A DNA stretch of 64,000 bases from Paramecium sonneborni (taxonomy: Eukaryota; Ciliophora; Oligohymenophorea; Peniculida; Parameciidae), in contig CAJJDN010000011.1 in the NCBI GenBank assembly GCA_905182985.1, forward strand, positions 766,190-830,189, in the 5' to 3' direction. How positions within the stretch are numbered: the stretch's first letter is position 1; every line of letters begins with the position of its first letter. The notes under the pieces are model-generated. The model had not been told where the DNA came from. It made no database searches and saw only the letters and a program-made list of their open reading frames with translations. A program made the position numbers and the translations under genes. Below are positions 1-13,028 of this stretch, piece after piece.

Positions 1-1
1 T

Positions 2-88
2 CATCGTTCCAGTCATTTCATTAAGTTTATTCGGAATGAAGATAAGGATCAAGTAGACGAAGCAGATAATGAAGATTTTTTATCTTGA
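2..88 (+). CDS. C-terminal end of an unknown protein (partial)
   Basis: An open frame enters from the left edge and ends at TGA 86-88. It gives about 28 residues, basic at first (HRSSHFIKFIRNEDK) and ending in an acidic DEADNEDFLS tail. The stop lies only 23 bp from the stop of the convergent trichocyst gene, which is normal for this compact genome. Nothing can be said about function because the rest lies outside the window. Confidence 0.45.
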   Translation, partial: HRSSHFIKFIRNEDKDQVDEADNEDFLS

Positions 89-111
89 TAATTATTATTA
101 TTATTGATAAA

Positions 112-1254
112 TCAAAATACTTCTTCTCTGATTTAGAGGAATTCGGAAGCAGCACTTAATTTTTGAGTTAAAACTTCTTATAATCTTTCAACAACTTCCA
201 AATGTTATTCTCTTTCAAAGGTTTATGATTCATATTAAGCTTCTTATTCAGCAGCCCATCTTTATTGAATGGCCAAGGAATCTTCAGCATCTTCAAGGAA
301 TAACTAAAATAATTAAAATGAGATACGGTTTAGTCTTCCAAATCTTCAACAGCTTCTTAGATGGTCACTTTGAATTGAACAATAGAGTTTTCTAAGAAAG
401 CCTTTCTTTCAACTAATCTCTTGTGTTCTTCTTATAAATGAGAGCTTTAAACTTCCCAATTAGCAGCTTATCTTTCTTCAGTGGCAAGGAGTGAGGCTCT
501 ACTAGCAACTAATTATTATCTAATTTAGGCCAACAATTCTAAGATCTTGATGATACTCTTGTTATCAACTTTGGAAGCTAATTATGTTAAGGCATTGATG
601 AGTGGCTAAAGAATGATAGTTAATAGATAATACCTTAAAAAGTGCATGTTTACTTTCCATTAATTTGGCTTAGACTTTTTCAAATCTACTCTTTAATTGA
701 GCAAATGCTACACCAGCTTATAAATGTTGAACAATCTTTGATGCTTCATCAATGGCATCCATTTAATCAACATGTTCAGCATCCTTTCTAACCCATGTTT
801 CGTGTTATGATTATCTTGTAGCGGATTCGTCAGCAAAGCTTTTTTCGTTATTGGCAATATCTGATGTTACTACTCTGACTTCTTATTCAGCTTCTCCTAA
901 AGCTTCAGTTGTGGAATCTCTTAAGTTGGATAAGGCAGCAATTTAAGATTAGTGGTAAGCAATTTCTTATTCTAAGTCAGCAATGATTTTCTCAAATGCA
1001 ACTGTGTCACTTTCATGAACTTTGTCAGCTTTCTTTTAATCTCCATTCAATTATGAGGCAATGTTGTTTAAAAGGATTTAGATCTCTCCAACTGGTCCTC
1101 CTGTGGCCAATTAAAGTTAGAGAACTGAAAGAATTGAATTACCAAATGAATCCTTATTCACTTGAGCTAATATTTCCTTTGGACTTTCGCTCTTTGTCAC
1201 TCTTGCTGTTGCAACTGCAAACACAATAGCCAATATTGTTAATGATCTAGCCAT
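112..1254 (-). CDS. Trichocyst matrix protein (TMP family)
   Basis: The predicted product has 363 residues. It opens with a signal peptide (MARSLTILAIVFAVATA) and then runs as long acidic, Gln/Glu/Ala-rich helices with heptad character and no cysteine-rich domain. This matches the trichocyst matrix proteins of Paramecium: secretory precursors cleaved in the granule that pack into the crystalline core expelled on exocytosis. Two introns, 606-633 (28 nt) and 304-326 (23 nt), restore one frame, and the spliced length is a multiple of three. The stop is TGA (112-114). The assignment to the TMP family rests on signal peptide, length and coiled-coil composition. The exact TMP subfamily cannot be told without an alignment. 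Confidence 0.8.
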
Positions 1255-1857
1255 TTTTTTTATTATTAATCAACAACCCAACCATTCTCAAGTGATTTAC
1301 ACTTATTACCCGTTTTTCATAATACTATATACTAGCATATTTATAATACGTTTTTAATTTAATCATTTTATTTACATAGAATAATTCTTTTCCCTCCAAT
1401 TCAATACTTATTCAATTTACACTCGTCTTATCTCATTCACAATCAAAAATCTTTACTTCTACCCTTTTCCTACTTTTTTTCTCATTCTTATTTAAAATCT
1501 CAAATCAACATCAAAAAAAGAAAAAAACCTGGTGAAGATTCATTTAAGCTGTATTTCATCTTTTCTATTCAACAAGAATCATATATAAATTTTTTAATTC
1601 TTCATTAATTTTATAAATTCTGTATCTAATAGATTCCAATTTGATAGATTTTATATATTTTATATCTTTTATCAAGCTCTATTTGAACTTATTCAAACAA
1701 TTAACTAATTAATACATCGTTTGTCTTCTACTCTATGGGATACTCATATAGATTACTATGTGTATTAAGATAATATATATATACATTTTTTAAAATAAAA
1801 ATTAATGAACTCATCCAATAACCCTTAAATAAACAAAAATCTTTATTTAATTTTTAT
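1255..1857. other. Divergent intergenic region, trichocyst gene / INO80 gene
   Basis: About 600 bp of very AT-rich DNA separates two divergently transcribed genes and must contain both promoters. It is dominated by T/C- and A-rich runs. I see no open frame, RNA gene or repeat in it. Confidence 0.5.
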
Positions 1858-4800
1858 ATGAGTTCAGAAGAAGAGGAAGATAAACAATACAATATCGATT
1901 AACTCCTTCATTAGATTACATAAGTATTATTTATTTTATCCTTAAGATTGAGAACACTCGATAAGTCAATCCACAATTCAGAAAAGTCTAAGAACCTGAA
2001 TTTAATCTTGTTTTTAATCTCAAACGTCCTCCAGTAGAAGACTTATCATTAGAAGAGGCTCGACTATGCTATTTGGAAAACAAGAGGTAAAAAGGTATGT
2101 AGTCTCATTTTAATAAAATTAGTTTTCTAGAGCAAGAATTTTGAAGCGAAAGAAAAGAAATATGTCTACTCAGCCAATAATCAAAGCAAAATATAAAATA
2201 AATTACTAATATTCTTTTCTAAAGCATTCAGAGATCAACCAAACATGGTTGAAAAATTTTTGTATGATAAATACAGCCACAATTAAGAAACTATATTTGA
2301 ATAGCAAATACATATTGGAATAGTAATTTTTACACTAATTTAGTCATCACAATAATTTGAGCCTGCTTTTTAATCAAATAAATTGCCTCAGCTAGGGTAT
2401 AATTTTGAAGATGCATTCAAGATTTAGTATACAGATTCCAGAATTGGAAAACCAATTATAAAAAAGTAAAGAAAGGTAAAAAGTTATAAAAAATATTAGC
2501 TTAAAAATGATTGCTAGTCTTCAACTCAGAATGACTATTTTAACACAATAATCTCATAAGAATTATATGAGGATCCTATTGAAATTGGAGACTGGAAGAA
2601 AAGTTGGGGTATTGTAGTGAGAAATGCAGTTAAAATAAGTAGATTCAAAGCAAAGTTTAGATAAGACTTAAGAGAATTTTTTAAAAGAATAGCTTATTTC
2701 GCAGCCAAAGAAGCAAGAAGAAGAAATTAAAAATGTTAAAAATATTAAAAAGAATTTATGTTAAGAGCTAAGAAATTATCAAAAGAAGCTTAATCATATT
2801 GGAGAAAAAGGGATAAGGAATTGATAGAAATCAAGAAAAGAAAAGAGAAATTAGAATAGGAGAGAAAGAAAAAAGAAGAGGAGGAAAGAGAATAATTATT
2901 ACAATAAAAAAGATTAGAATTTTTAATGAAATAGTCAGATATTTATGCACATTTTATGGCTAAGAAACTAGGAATAACATTGGATAATTAAATTTCATTG
3001 AATAATGAGGAGATTGATGAAGAAAAAGCACTTGAAAATGTTTAGAAAGTAATAAATGATAATAGAAGATAATTATAATAATTTGATGGAAAGAAATAAG
3101 AAAATGTTGAGATATAAGAATTAAAATTAGATCATAATGATTAAGATAGAGATTTTTCATTGATAGCTCCTCCTTCTACCTTTAAGGGAGACTTAAAGGA
3201 GTATTAATTGAAAGGTCTTAGATGGTTAGATAATTTATATGATTAGGGTATTAATGGAATTTTGGCTGATGAAATGGGATTGGGTAAGACAATATAAGCT
3301 ATAGCCTTATTATCACATATCAGTTCATTTAAATAAATATGGGGTCCATTTTTAGTAATCGCTCCATCATCAACTTTACATAATTGGTAATAAGAAATTA
3401 AAAAATTTTGTCCAACTTTAAAAGTCTTACCGTATTGGGGTTAAGCATAATAAAGAAAAACAATAAGAAAATATTTTTAATAAAGAAACTTTGGATCACG
3501 AGAATCCCTTTTTCATATTGTAGTTACATCATATAATTTAGTAGTATCAGATAATAAAATCTTCAATAGAGTCAGATGGTAATATATGATTTTGGATGAA
3601 GCTTAAGCAATTAAGAATATTAATTCATAGAGATGGTAGATCTTATTATCTTTTAATGCAAGAAATAGATTATTATTGACAGGAACACCAATATAAAATA
3701 CAATGGGAGAATTGTGGGCATTATTGCATTTTATAATGCCTAGATTTTTTGATAGTTTTGATTAATTTTAAGAATGGTTTTCAAAAGATATCGAGGCTCA
3801 TTCTCAAGATTAAAAAACCTTGAATCAGCATTAGTTATAGAGATTGCATGCAATATTAAAACCTTTTATGTTAAGAAGGTTAAAAAAGGATGTTGAAAAT
3901 GAAATTGGATAGAAGAAGGAAATTCAAATTGTTTGTGAGATGACTAGTCGTTAGGCTGTTTTATATAAGAATGTTAAATCTAAATTATCAATAAAAGAGT
4001 TTTTTAGGATGTTAGATTCTAAGTAAAAGGTTGATAATTTGATGAATTTGGTAATGTAATTTCGTAAGATATGTAATCATCCTGAATTATTTGAAAGAAA
4101 ACCTTATAAAAGTCCTTATGTTTTTTAGGATAAATAAAATGTGGAGGTTTATTAGAAAAACCCAATAGTATAAGTAACGAAACGAAATCCTATCACTTTT
4201 ATTATTCCTAAATTAGTATTTGATAATTAAATTCAAGATATGAGATGTTTGTTTACAGCACATTACATTTACACATCATTGAAAAATGGAGAGTCTACAT
4301 TTGCATATATGCAATTGAAGCACTTGCCTTTAGGTTTGTTTGAAAAAAATGTATTTGATTTAATTGAATTGCTGTGTGAAAAGAAGGATTAGCAAACTAT
4401 AGTGAATAGTTCATATTCAAAATAATTTCAATTTTACATCCCTCAAGCCCAAAGTTAAATAATATCTTTTGAATGCAGATCTCAATCATTTTATTAATAG
4501 ATTTAAAAGAGTTTATACAATAGATAGGCACTTTCCTATATGTAAGAATCACCGGCATGCTTTATTTTACCAAACAGTCCTGAATCATTGATTGCTTCTT
4601 CTTCTAAATTGTTATAATTGGATAAATTATTGAAAGATCTAAAATAGAAATAATGGAGAGTCTTAATATTCTGTTAGATGACAAGAATGTTAGATATACT
4701 TGAAGAATACATGTTGCATAAAGGATATACATATTTTAGAATGGATGGACAATGTTAAATAAATGACAGAAGAGATGTAATATATAATAAAATATATTTA

Positions 4801-5366
4801 TTAGATGGTAAATGAATTTTAACAAAATGATAAGATTTTTGCATTTTTATTGTCTACTAGAGCAGGTGGATTAGGAATAACATTGACTTAAGCTGATGCT
4901 GTAATATTTTATGATAATGATTGGAATCCTACTATGGATGCTTAGGCTACAGATAGAGCTCATAGAATAGGGAGAACAAAAGATGTTTATGTTTATCGAT
5001 TGATCACCAAAGGAACAATAGAAGAGAGGATTGTGAAGAGAGCATAGTAAAAATAGAATGTTTAATCAACTGTTTATTCTGGAGGATTTCAGGGAGATAA
5101 ATTTAAACCTTAAGAAGTATAGATAGTTTAATTTAATTTAGGTTTTTGAATTATTATTTGGAGAGTAAGAAATGGATGAGACTGTGGCTAATAAATTTAT
5201 GGCAAAAGGATAAAAGAAGAAGAAGAAGGCTGTTAAGATTGAATAGAAAGACTCTTAGAAGGAGGTGACAAAGGAATAGAAAGAATAATAAGAAGAGGAA
5301 GATATTATAGAAGTAGATCTCAGAGAATTAGAGATGAATGAAAAAGATTGGGAGGATGCTGATTGA
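1858..5366 (+). CDS. INO80: INO80-type SNF2 chromatin-remodelling ATPase
   Basis: The predicted product has 1,134 residues. A DBINO-like region lies around residues 240-330 ([17 protein letters not shown], then a long Lys/Glu helix). The SNF2 helicase core follows. Motif [12 protein letters not shown] lies near residue 454, a DEAQ box near 562 (INO80 and SWR1 use DEAQ/DESQ-like variants), and motif III LLTGTPIQN follows. In the second lobe are [17 protein letters not shown] and DRAHRIGRT. The long insertion between the lobes is typical of INO80. The C-terminus is a short Lys/Glu-rich tail. Four introns of 23, 28, 28 (4777-4804) and 25 nt (5117-5141) give a spliced length divisible by three. 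The protein should slide and exchange nucleosomes in a nuclear INO80 complex. Confidence is high for the SNF2 family and good for the INO80 subfamily because of DBINO. Confidence 0.9.
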
Positions 5367-5412
5367 TTATTTCATAATAATGATATTGTAATATTTAAAT
5401 TAAAGCTGTTAC

Positions 5413-6870
5413 TCATTTGAAGAATGGAGCTATTATATTTAAAAATCCCATCATTGCTCCGATCAACATAATCATATAATAAATAATGAATCTAGTTTGT
5501 TTATTAAATCTTTTCTTAAGAGTGGAATGATCTATGCATTTAAAATCTTATTCATCAAATATTGATTCATCTGGATTCTCTATGTATTCCATAGTATCAT
5601 TTATTAATCCAGCTTTGTTGTCATTAACCTTCTTTTTAGCATAAAGACAGGTCATGTGCAGTTGGATTGGAATTAAGTATATCTGGAAAAATCCAATCAC
5701 AGCTCCTGACAAACTCAAAATCAATGATACACTAATATTGAGACACTAAAATAACAAAGTACTTAAAGCTACTGTTGATGTATAAATAACAAACCATTTT
5801 TGAGGAGGTTGTTCCAATTTATATATTAAGGCAAAAAATTGAGATCTTGTAATAAATGCTAATAATGGAAATACTGTTGTTAATTAAAGTAATTGCAATA
5901 CTTAGATCCCATAAGAAAATGCATTCTACTCTAAGTAATCTAAAACAGTAGATCCATCACCTGAAGGATTTACTGACTTTCCTTATATAGCAATTGCTCC
6001 AAAAACACCTACTAAAGCATAAATTATCCAAGTCCATCCAAAACTAATAGCTATATCCCTCAAATTATTTTGTTACATCAAATTATTTTTCATTATTGGA
6101 ACTATACAAGAATGTACCATAAATGCCACTGAAAATACACCACATAATGTTACAACATCTAATGTGAATAAATTGGCATTCACAATCTCTGCCATATTAA
6201 TACCTCCTTTAGTTATTATGTATAAAATTAAAGCTATAATTGATATTATTCCATATTGAACCAGTTTTATTATCAGAGACAGATTCTTCTATAACATAAT
6301 CAAATATAATAAACACATGTATACAATTCCACACCATTAATATGATAATTTACTCAATACAAAATCGGTTTTTGGAGCATAATCCATATCCCATTATCTA
6401 CATATTAACTATACTAATGAGTATAACATATTGCATATTAAGATAAAATAGACAACACCAGCAAAGTATAAAATTATGATATTTGTAATATTAAAAATTA
6501 AGTTATACTTCTAACCAAGTATTCTCACTATAGTTTGAGGTAAATCTAATTCTTCAGGTTTATTATGAACCATTTATAATTAGCAAGTTTTACACGATAT
6601 TAAACAAAATACTAATGCAACAATTAATGCGCTCAAAATTCCTGATTATTAAAATAACACTGGTATTACTAATAATGATGATCCAACCATTGTGTTGCTA
6701 ACACTTAATATAGTTTAAAATGAACTATTCTTTGGAGCATTTGCTACACTAGCTTTTAAAATTGATTTTCTTAATGACTTCTTTTAAGCAAATGATAGGT
6801 TTGGATTTTAAATTACTTATTAATCAATTTGTTATTAAATCAAAGCGTCATTTGCTAATGCATTTGCCAT
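5413..6870 (-). CDS. Amino-acid permease, SLC38A9/AAAP-like
   Basis: An uninterrupted frame of 485 residues without introns. The Gln-rich cytosolic N-terminus is followed by about 11 hydrophobic segments. The first membrane segment carries NTMVGSSLLVIPVLFQQSG, the signature placement of the AAAP/SLC38 transporters (compare the G-T-x-x-G-x-S-L-L-x-x-P motif of SLC38A9). The sequence suggests a membrane transporter for neutral or basic amino acids, possibly lysosomal/vacuolar by analogy with SLC38A9. Substrate and membrane are inference. Its 3' end faces the INO80 gene with only 46 bp between stops, and its start lies 58 bp from the divergent RING-PHD gene. Confidence 0.82.
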
Positions 6871-6928
6871 TTTTAGTTATAATTGTATAAAAATTAAAAA
6901 TTTAGTTCGAAACTAAAATAAAGAAAAA
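6871..6928. promoter_or_regulatory. 58-bp bidirectional promoter interval
   Basis: The ATG of the permease (- strand) and the ATG of the RING-PHD gene (+ strand) are separated by only 58 bp. Both promoters and both 5' UTRs must lie in this interval or extend into the neighbouring coding sequence. It is A/T-rich and contains a short palindrome-like TTCGAA core; no recognised factor site can be assigned. Confidence 0.5.
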
Positions 6929-7632
6929 ATGCAATATCAACGTATTTTAGATACCTTCGAACAGCGTTGGATCGAAAGTCATGAAAAGAATATAAAGTTT
7001 AGAACAAAAAAAATTATCTTAGATGCTCCTGATATCAAAGATTTTGTTTCAAATAAAGAAGTAACATCTTTTAATATATCATCTTTTATTATTAGAACCT
7101 ACCATAAAACAACCAGCAACAAACTCATCAATCAAAGGAACTACCAAAAAAAAATCGATTAAAATAATAATTACAAGAAGAATGTCCTATCTGCATGACA
7201 AACTTAGATGATTTATAAAATGTCTGTGAAATCGATGTTTGCCAACATTAAATATGTTTACCTTGTATAAAAGAGTGGGCAGAAAAATACAAGACTTAAT
7301 GTCCATATTGCAGAGCAAAATTTAAAAAAATCTATCCAATAGAAAATGGCAAAAGAAAAAGAAGTCCGATCAAGTTAAATCTTAAAAAACCTAAATGGTA
7401 GCCAGAACAAGATCAATTTTATGATTTCTAGTAAGAACAAGAAGAAAATCAAAATTGTTAACTTTGTGGATGTTCTCACTCTTAGTATTTAATGTTAGTT
7501 TGTGATAAATGCAATGATTAGATGTGCCATACATTTTGTGATCCTGGTTTTCTAGAGTTTTTCATTCCTAAAAAAAATTGGTATTGTTTGGATTGCCGTA
7601 AATCGAAATTAATTTATCACAAGCCTAAATGA
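6929..7632 (+). CDS. RING plus PHD finger protein (PHRF1-like arrangement)
   Basis: The spliced product has 222 residues. One 35-nt intron (7061-7095) is needed to join the two frames. The RING finger spans about residues 74-116 (CPICM...CQHQICLPC...CPYC). The PHD finger spans about 165-211 (CQLCGC...CDKC...CHTFC...WYCLDC). A RING followed by a PHD finger is the arrangement of PHRF1, a nuclear ubiquitin ligase that reads chromatin, although this protein is much shorter. A role as a chromatin-associated E3 ligase is inferred from the domains only. The start was chosen as the first ATG after the short divergent promoter. Confidence 0.8.
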
Positions 7633-8087
7633 TAATTTGCCATACTTATAATATAAAAAATCTTTAAGTATTCTATTACTTATAGAATTCTAAATTAAAT
7701 AATGAAGAGTTCAATTTTTTATTAATTCAATTTTTTAGAATTTAATTACTTCTTCAAAATTAAAATCACATCTTTTCTTACTAGTAATATTTTTAAAGAA
7801 GCTGATAAAGATTTCTAGGCTCTCATCAACACTTACTTAAATTTTATTAATTTTTATTTTATTCTCAAAATTAATTTTTGTGTAAATGCTGCATCCTTAT
7901 ATTAATCTTTAATCCGTTAGTTTTCTGAGCTTTAATTCTGATAATCCTAAAACTTTTAGTTTTGTTTCTTCAAGAAATACTTCAGATTGAGATGAATCTT
8001 GAATTGTTAATTGTATTAGTTAGATTTAAAGAAATATTTTAACTAGAATAATATTAAATTTTTAAGGTGAATAATCTATAATTTTAT
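7633..8087. other. Intergenic region between convergent genes
   Basis: About 455 bp separates the stops of the RING-PHD and acyltransferase genes, unusually long for convergent genes here. On the minus strand a frame of about 105 codons without TGA reaches 7711, but it has no ATG, and a second frame there is also open. It is probably chance or a relic. Confidence 0.4.
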
Positions 8088-10084
8088 TCATGATTATTTC
8101 ATTTTTCTGGGAGCTACTAATACCTTTGACAAACGAGCATCTAAATTTACAAATGGCAGTTCTACTAACAATGTGAGTGCCAATCCAAATGTCAAAGATA
8201 AAAATACAGCACAAATAAATGATGAAATCACATCTAATGATGTGTATGATGGGGTTTCATAAAATGTCTCAGTTATAATCACAATAAACATGAAATGAAC
8301 CAAATAAATTGATAATGAAACCTTAGAGATAAATTTAAAAAAAATGTTATTCATAAATTTTAGATTAAATCTAAATATTAGATATTTATTTTTACATATC
8401 ATATGCTCCAACTAAATTTGGTAATGTGATTAAAGTTATTCCAAGTGCAAATACAAATCGGCTTAATGTATGATAAATATTTTATATCCATGCTGGCCAT
8501 ATTAACTCTAAACTACTAAATTCAATTATCCATCCAAAAAATTAAAAGATGATCAAACCAAATCCTCCACTGTAGCAAACTATTTACATTAATTTTCTAG
8601 TTCGGTTTGATTCTACTAAGCTTCTAAAATAGTTCAGAATATTGTAGCTTCCTTTCTCTTTAGATTATTTAAACTCTCTATAAAGAATTCCTATTAGCAA
8701 CCCTAAAAAGTAAGGAGGTGCTCTTGCATAAGAACTTATATAATATTTATAATAATAAGCAAGATTGGTAAAATTTTTTGCAAGAATCAAAAAATTATAA
8801 TAAATGCTTATATAGTATCCCCATCCTAGACTACCTAAAATCATCAAAATAATCAATATTTTCGATCCTAATTTATAATTCAAACAATAAATGGTTATAG
8901 GTATAAGACATGTTAAAAATAATTAGAAATCGCATGTTAAATACCAACCCCATCCAAAACAAAGTTGAAAATCTTCATAAAAATTATCTAAAAATAATGC
9001 ATTTTTCCAAGCTCCTCCATTACATTAAGTTGTTGTTTCTACCATAAACCACCTAGGTCCACTACCCATGTATGGAATAATGTATAAATTTATAGCAATA
9101 CACAATAGATAGCAAGGCCATATTCTCATTAATCTATGAATAATGCTTATTAATATTGAGAAAGGATATTTCTAAATGGTTTAGCATTTATTTTCTTCAC
9201 ACATTACATAACCTAAAAAGAAACCACCAACCCAAAAAAATATATCTACAGCAAATGTCATATTAAATAACATGATGAAACTCAATTTCTTGTATTACAA
9301 TAGCATTTCCTATGCATATGTGGATGTAAGTGTTAACTAACTTACATGTCCATATACAACCATCATAAAACCAATTGCTCTTATACCATTAAACATAGCT
9401 AAATTTGGATCTATTGTTTTAAGATTTATAATTTTCTTGTAATTTTCAATTATTGAAAAATCTTAAATGATAGTACTTTCATTTTTTTTATATTCAATTT
9501 TTACCTATTTGTCAATATCATCTCTGACATCTGGAGTATGAGAACTCTTGAGAGTCTTTTTAAATCTCATTAAAGGATCTATTAAAACTAAAATTAATAA
9601 TATGATTATTATAGCTGAAGTAATAAATGTCCCTAATCCAAGATTTGGATAATAAGTTAATGGATTGTAGAATGTAAATTTAGTTGCTGATAAATTAATC
9701 TAGATATATATGAGATTAAAATAATACTTAAATTATACTGGCTATACCGGTTTCATTCAATAAATTCTTAATAGTTTATTATCCATCTGGAGAGTTAAAA
9801 TCCTCTACAGAACAAATTTTAGAATGACAAAAACCATAATTAAATTTTGAAGTGATTTAGTCTATTTGAACTGAAGAATATGCTTTATCTATTCTTAGGC
9901 ATTCATCATAATATCCAAACTTTTCTATCCAGTCACCAGATAAAGAATAATATGGTAAAACTAATTATAATTATTCTTTAAATGGCAAGGTGAGTAGATT
10001 ATTCATTTCTTGAATGCAAACTGATGTAATATTCTCTTGAGCAAAGCCTAAAACTTCTAAAATAAAAAAAGATAAAATGAACAT
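8088..10084 (-). CDS. Membrane acyltransferase, NRF-6 / acyltransferase-3 family
   Basis: The predicted product has 647 residues after removing introns 9700-9727 (28 nt) and 8371-8395 (25 nt). A signal peptide (MFILSFFILEVLGFA) leads into a lumenal domain with paired cysteines, as in the NRF domain of NRF-6-type proteins. A first membrane segment follows, then the acyltransferase-3 domain with the conserved LAMFNGIRAIGFMMVVYGH, whose histidine is the usual catalytic candidate. About ten membrane segments follow, including DIFFWVGGFFLGY and GWGWYLTCDFQLF. The C-terminus carries SLSIYLVHF. These multi-pass enzymes transfer acyl groups or affect lipid and drug transport; the substrate is unknown here. 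The stop is TGA at 8088-8090. Confidence 0.85.
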
Positions 10085-10224
10085 TTATATTTATAAAAGA
10101 AATAATTTGTTTTATATTCAGATATTTTAGATATATATTAAAATTATTTAAATATACAAAAATTGTATTTTTTTATTACTTATGATTATATTAATTTTTA
10201 TGACTGATGATATATAATTTTTTC

Positions 10225-12400
10225 TCAATTCAATATTATTGCTTTTACCTCTTCAATTCCGTACTTAGCTCTACAGACTGGACAGGCTCTATTTCGATTT
10301 TTTTAGTTGTCATCTATGCAAGGTTTGCAGAACATATGTAAACATTTCATCAAAATAACTTATTTTACTCTTTTTTTACATTATTAACAATCAACCATCA
10401 TTTTTAAAGATGTTAATAATTCATTATCAGTATCTTTAGACTCTCTAAAAATAAATAAATTAATAAAATTACAATTTCATTTGTAATTTTAAATATTTTA
10501 ATTTGCTCTTTGATTTTTCTGCCTTTTTTATAAATTTAACATTAATTGATTCACTTAATTTCTCTCTTTCTTAAATGATTTTGCTTTCTTCTAATATTTT
10601 GTTAACATCCCATTCTTTTTATAAGAATTTTTGCTAATTTTCTCCATCAGATTTTTATAACATTCTAATAGTTTCTTTATAGCTAATTCTTTCATTTTCA
10701 AATAAACTAATTAATTTTTTTTATTATTCATTCTAGGATTATAATTATTTAATAGTATCGTCTAAATTTTATATTTTTAATTAAAATTGCTATGATTTAA
10801 TGATGGATCATACTTATCTTTCTGTTTCAAATCTTATACGTTCATCCACCTTTTCTTGCATAGCTCTACTTAAATTCTTTTAGGTTTCATTTATGAGTTT
10901 ACTAAGATTCTTGTTTGTTTCATTAATAGAATTAAATGTATTTGAATTATAATCTAATTCATCAATCAATTATTATATTTACTAAAATTATATTAAATTA
11001 TTTATTTACTTTCTTTATATTATTAAAATCATTAGTCTTTCCATCTAATTATTATTCCAATCCCTTAACTTTTTCATCTCTCATTTTGACATATCCAACA
11101 AATTCTCTAAATCTTTAAATAAATTCATTAGATTTGTTATTTGCATACTCTTATTCAATCTCATAAAGTAACTGTTTATGTTTTTCATATCTTAATGTCA
11201 CTTATTCTATCTTCTCATCTTTTGATAGTATCTTATGAACACTTATGTATTATTTTAAATCATTATTTTAATTCAATAATACTTGTTTCTGATTCAAAAC
11301 TTCAACTATTTAATTATGTGCTTCTTTATTTCGTTCTCTACATTATTATAATTCAATTTTTAAATCTTCTATCATTTTGGATGAATTTTCTACTTATAAC
11401 TTCAATTCTTCAATTAATGTATTTTATGTCTAGTCATCATTTTATTTTAGTTCTATCTTTAACACATCTTACTAAGAAAACAAATCTTTTATTTTTTATT
11501 CACATTCTAATTGACACTATTGAATTTATTGTTGATTTTTCTCTAATTGTTCTTTACTAGCCAATTAAGCCTAATTATATTAATTAAATTACTTATATTA
11601 ATTGTTCCTCTATGTTAAATAAAGTAGTTGTCAAATAATTATTTTATTATACCAAATCAGCAAAAAGTTAAGTTTGAAAGAATTGTTCTTCAGGTAATTT
11701 TTATTATAATTTTAATTCTTCTATTTAATGTAATAATTGAGCTTTCTCTTCTGAAGATTCTTAAATAATTTTTTTTATATAATCTCTAATTATTTAAGTA
11801 ATATTTACTTTTGATAAGATTGATTTTATTAATTATTATCTTCTGGTTGCTATATTTCTTATTATTATTATTATTATTATTATTATAATATTTCTTGATT
11901 GCCATTTGGAAGGAAATATTTAATAGAATCAATCTAATTTGCACCACAAAGACATTCAAATCTCTCTTCTTAGATATCTTCTTAGGATACTTTTTTTTGA
12001 ATTGCCTCTTCATTATAAGCCATAATGATTCGTATTCTTCGAGAAAGTTAATTACTAAGTTTTTTATAATTTATTAGTTCTTCTGATTAAAGAATGTCTC
12101 GCTCTGCTTATTCTGGCAACTAGAAACTAGATATATTGGATTGTTGTATACAGATTTCATATTTTAAATCTCTTTCTTTAATTAATCAATTTTTGTTGCT
12201 AACATTGTATTTTATGTTTTCAATATGTGCTCACCTAACTCTGTGACTTTTTGTAATTCATTTTTCTTCTTAATTTTCATATTTAAAATTTTTATTATTT
12301 TATATATACAATTTATATATTGGTTATAATCCAAATGTTTTGGAGGAAAATTTGAGTTGATATAAAATATTACAATTTGCTTTATTAAATCAAATTTCAT
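10225..12400 (-). CDS. BRE1: BRE1-type E3 ubiquitin ligase (RNF20/40 homologue)
   Basis: The predicted product has 672 residues after six introns of 32, 23, 22, 28, 24 and 28 nt; the spliced length is a multiple of three. Most of the protein is coiled coil rich in Gln, Glu and Lys. It ends in a RING finger at about residues 619-658 (CQQC...CLHMFCKPC...RACPVC) followed by YGIEEVKAIIL, and this C-terminal placement and sequence is characteristic of BRE1. BRE1 monoubiquitinates histone H2B during transcription, working with Rad6. A Gln run encoded by TAA repeats (minus strand around 11861-11889) looks like a microsatellite. The first ATG (12400) was used, but the N-terminal 60 residues are less typical and the start could be upstream. 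Confidence 0.82.
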
Positions 12401-12534
12401 TTCATTTTTATCAATTAAATAGAAAAATTAATATTCTATAAATTTCTTCATACTTATACATTTAATCAATACACAAATTGATTCAACGAGCCTATTTTAT
12501 TTTAATATTTAAATTAAATAAACTACTGAAATAA

Positions 12535-12795
12535 ATGAATGCATTTGGTATTAAAAACAATAGATTTCAATAGAAGGCAGCACATAAAATAATAGATACA
12601 GATGAATAGCAAAATAATACAGAAATACAATAACAAAATAAAATTTCATAATAAATCTAAAATCAATCCGATAAATAACAAAACAGAGAGGAATCAACTA
12701 CATTTATTGGTCCAACTACTCCAATATCAGAATTACATGTGCCTATTTTTGAACCAGCAAAATTTATTAATGATATTACACGTAAAAAATTATGA
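12535..12795 (+). CDS. Small Gln-rich hypothetical protein
   Basis: A frame of 86 residues runs from ATG 12535 to TGA 12793-12795. It is polar and Gln/Asn-rich, with a more ordered C-terminal part (TTPISELHVPIFEPAKFIND). It may be a complete small protein or the first exon of a gene whose downstream exons I could not join with a typical short intron. No family is recognised. Confidence 0.3.
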
Positions 12796-13028
12796 ATAAC
12801 CAAATTATTACAAAAATTACGTTCTTATTGAAACATAAATTACCCACAACCATTCATGCAATCATACTTTCTACAATAATTTCTGCCAATTTTCTTACAT
12901 CACATAAACAAAATACCATTTATAAATTTAAATCATCTATCTTATAATTTTTAAAGTTAATAGCAACAAACAAAATTTTATCAAAGAAAAGAATTAAGAG
13001 TTAATAATTTAAGTAATAAATTTCGTTA

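Noticed and set aside
7711..8035. A minus-strand frame of about 105 codons without TGA after the acyltransferase stop.
   Set aside because: No start codon, and a second frame is open over the same stretch, so it is expected by chance in such AT-rich DNA.
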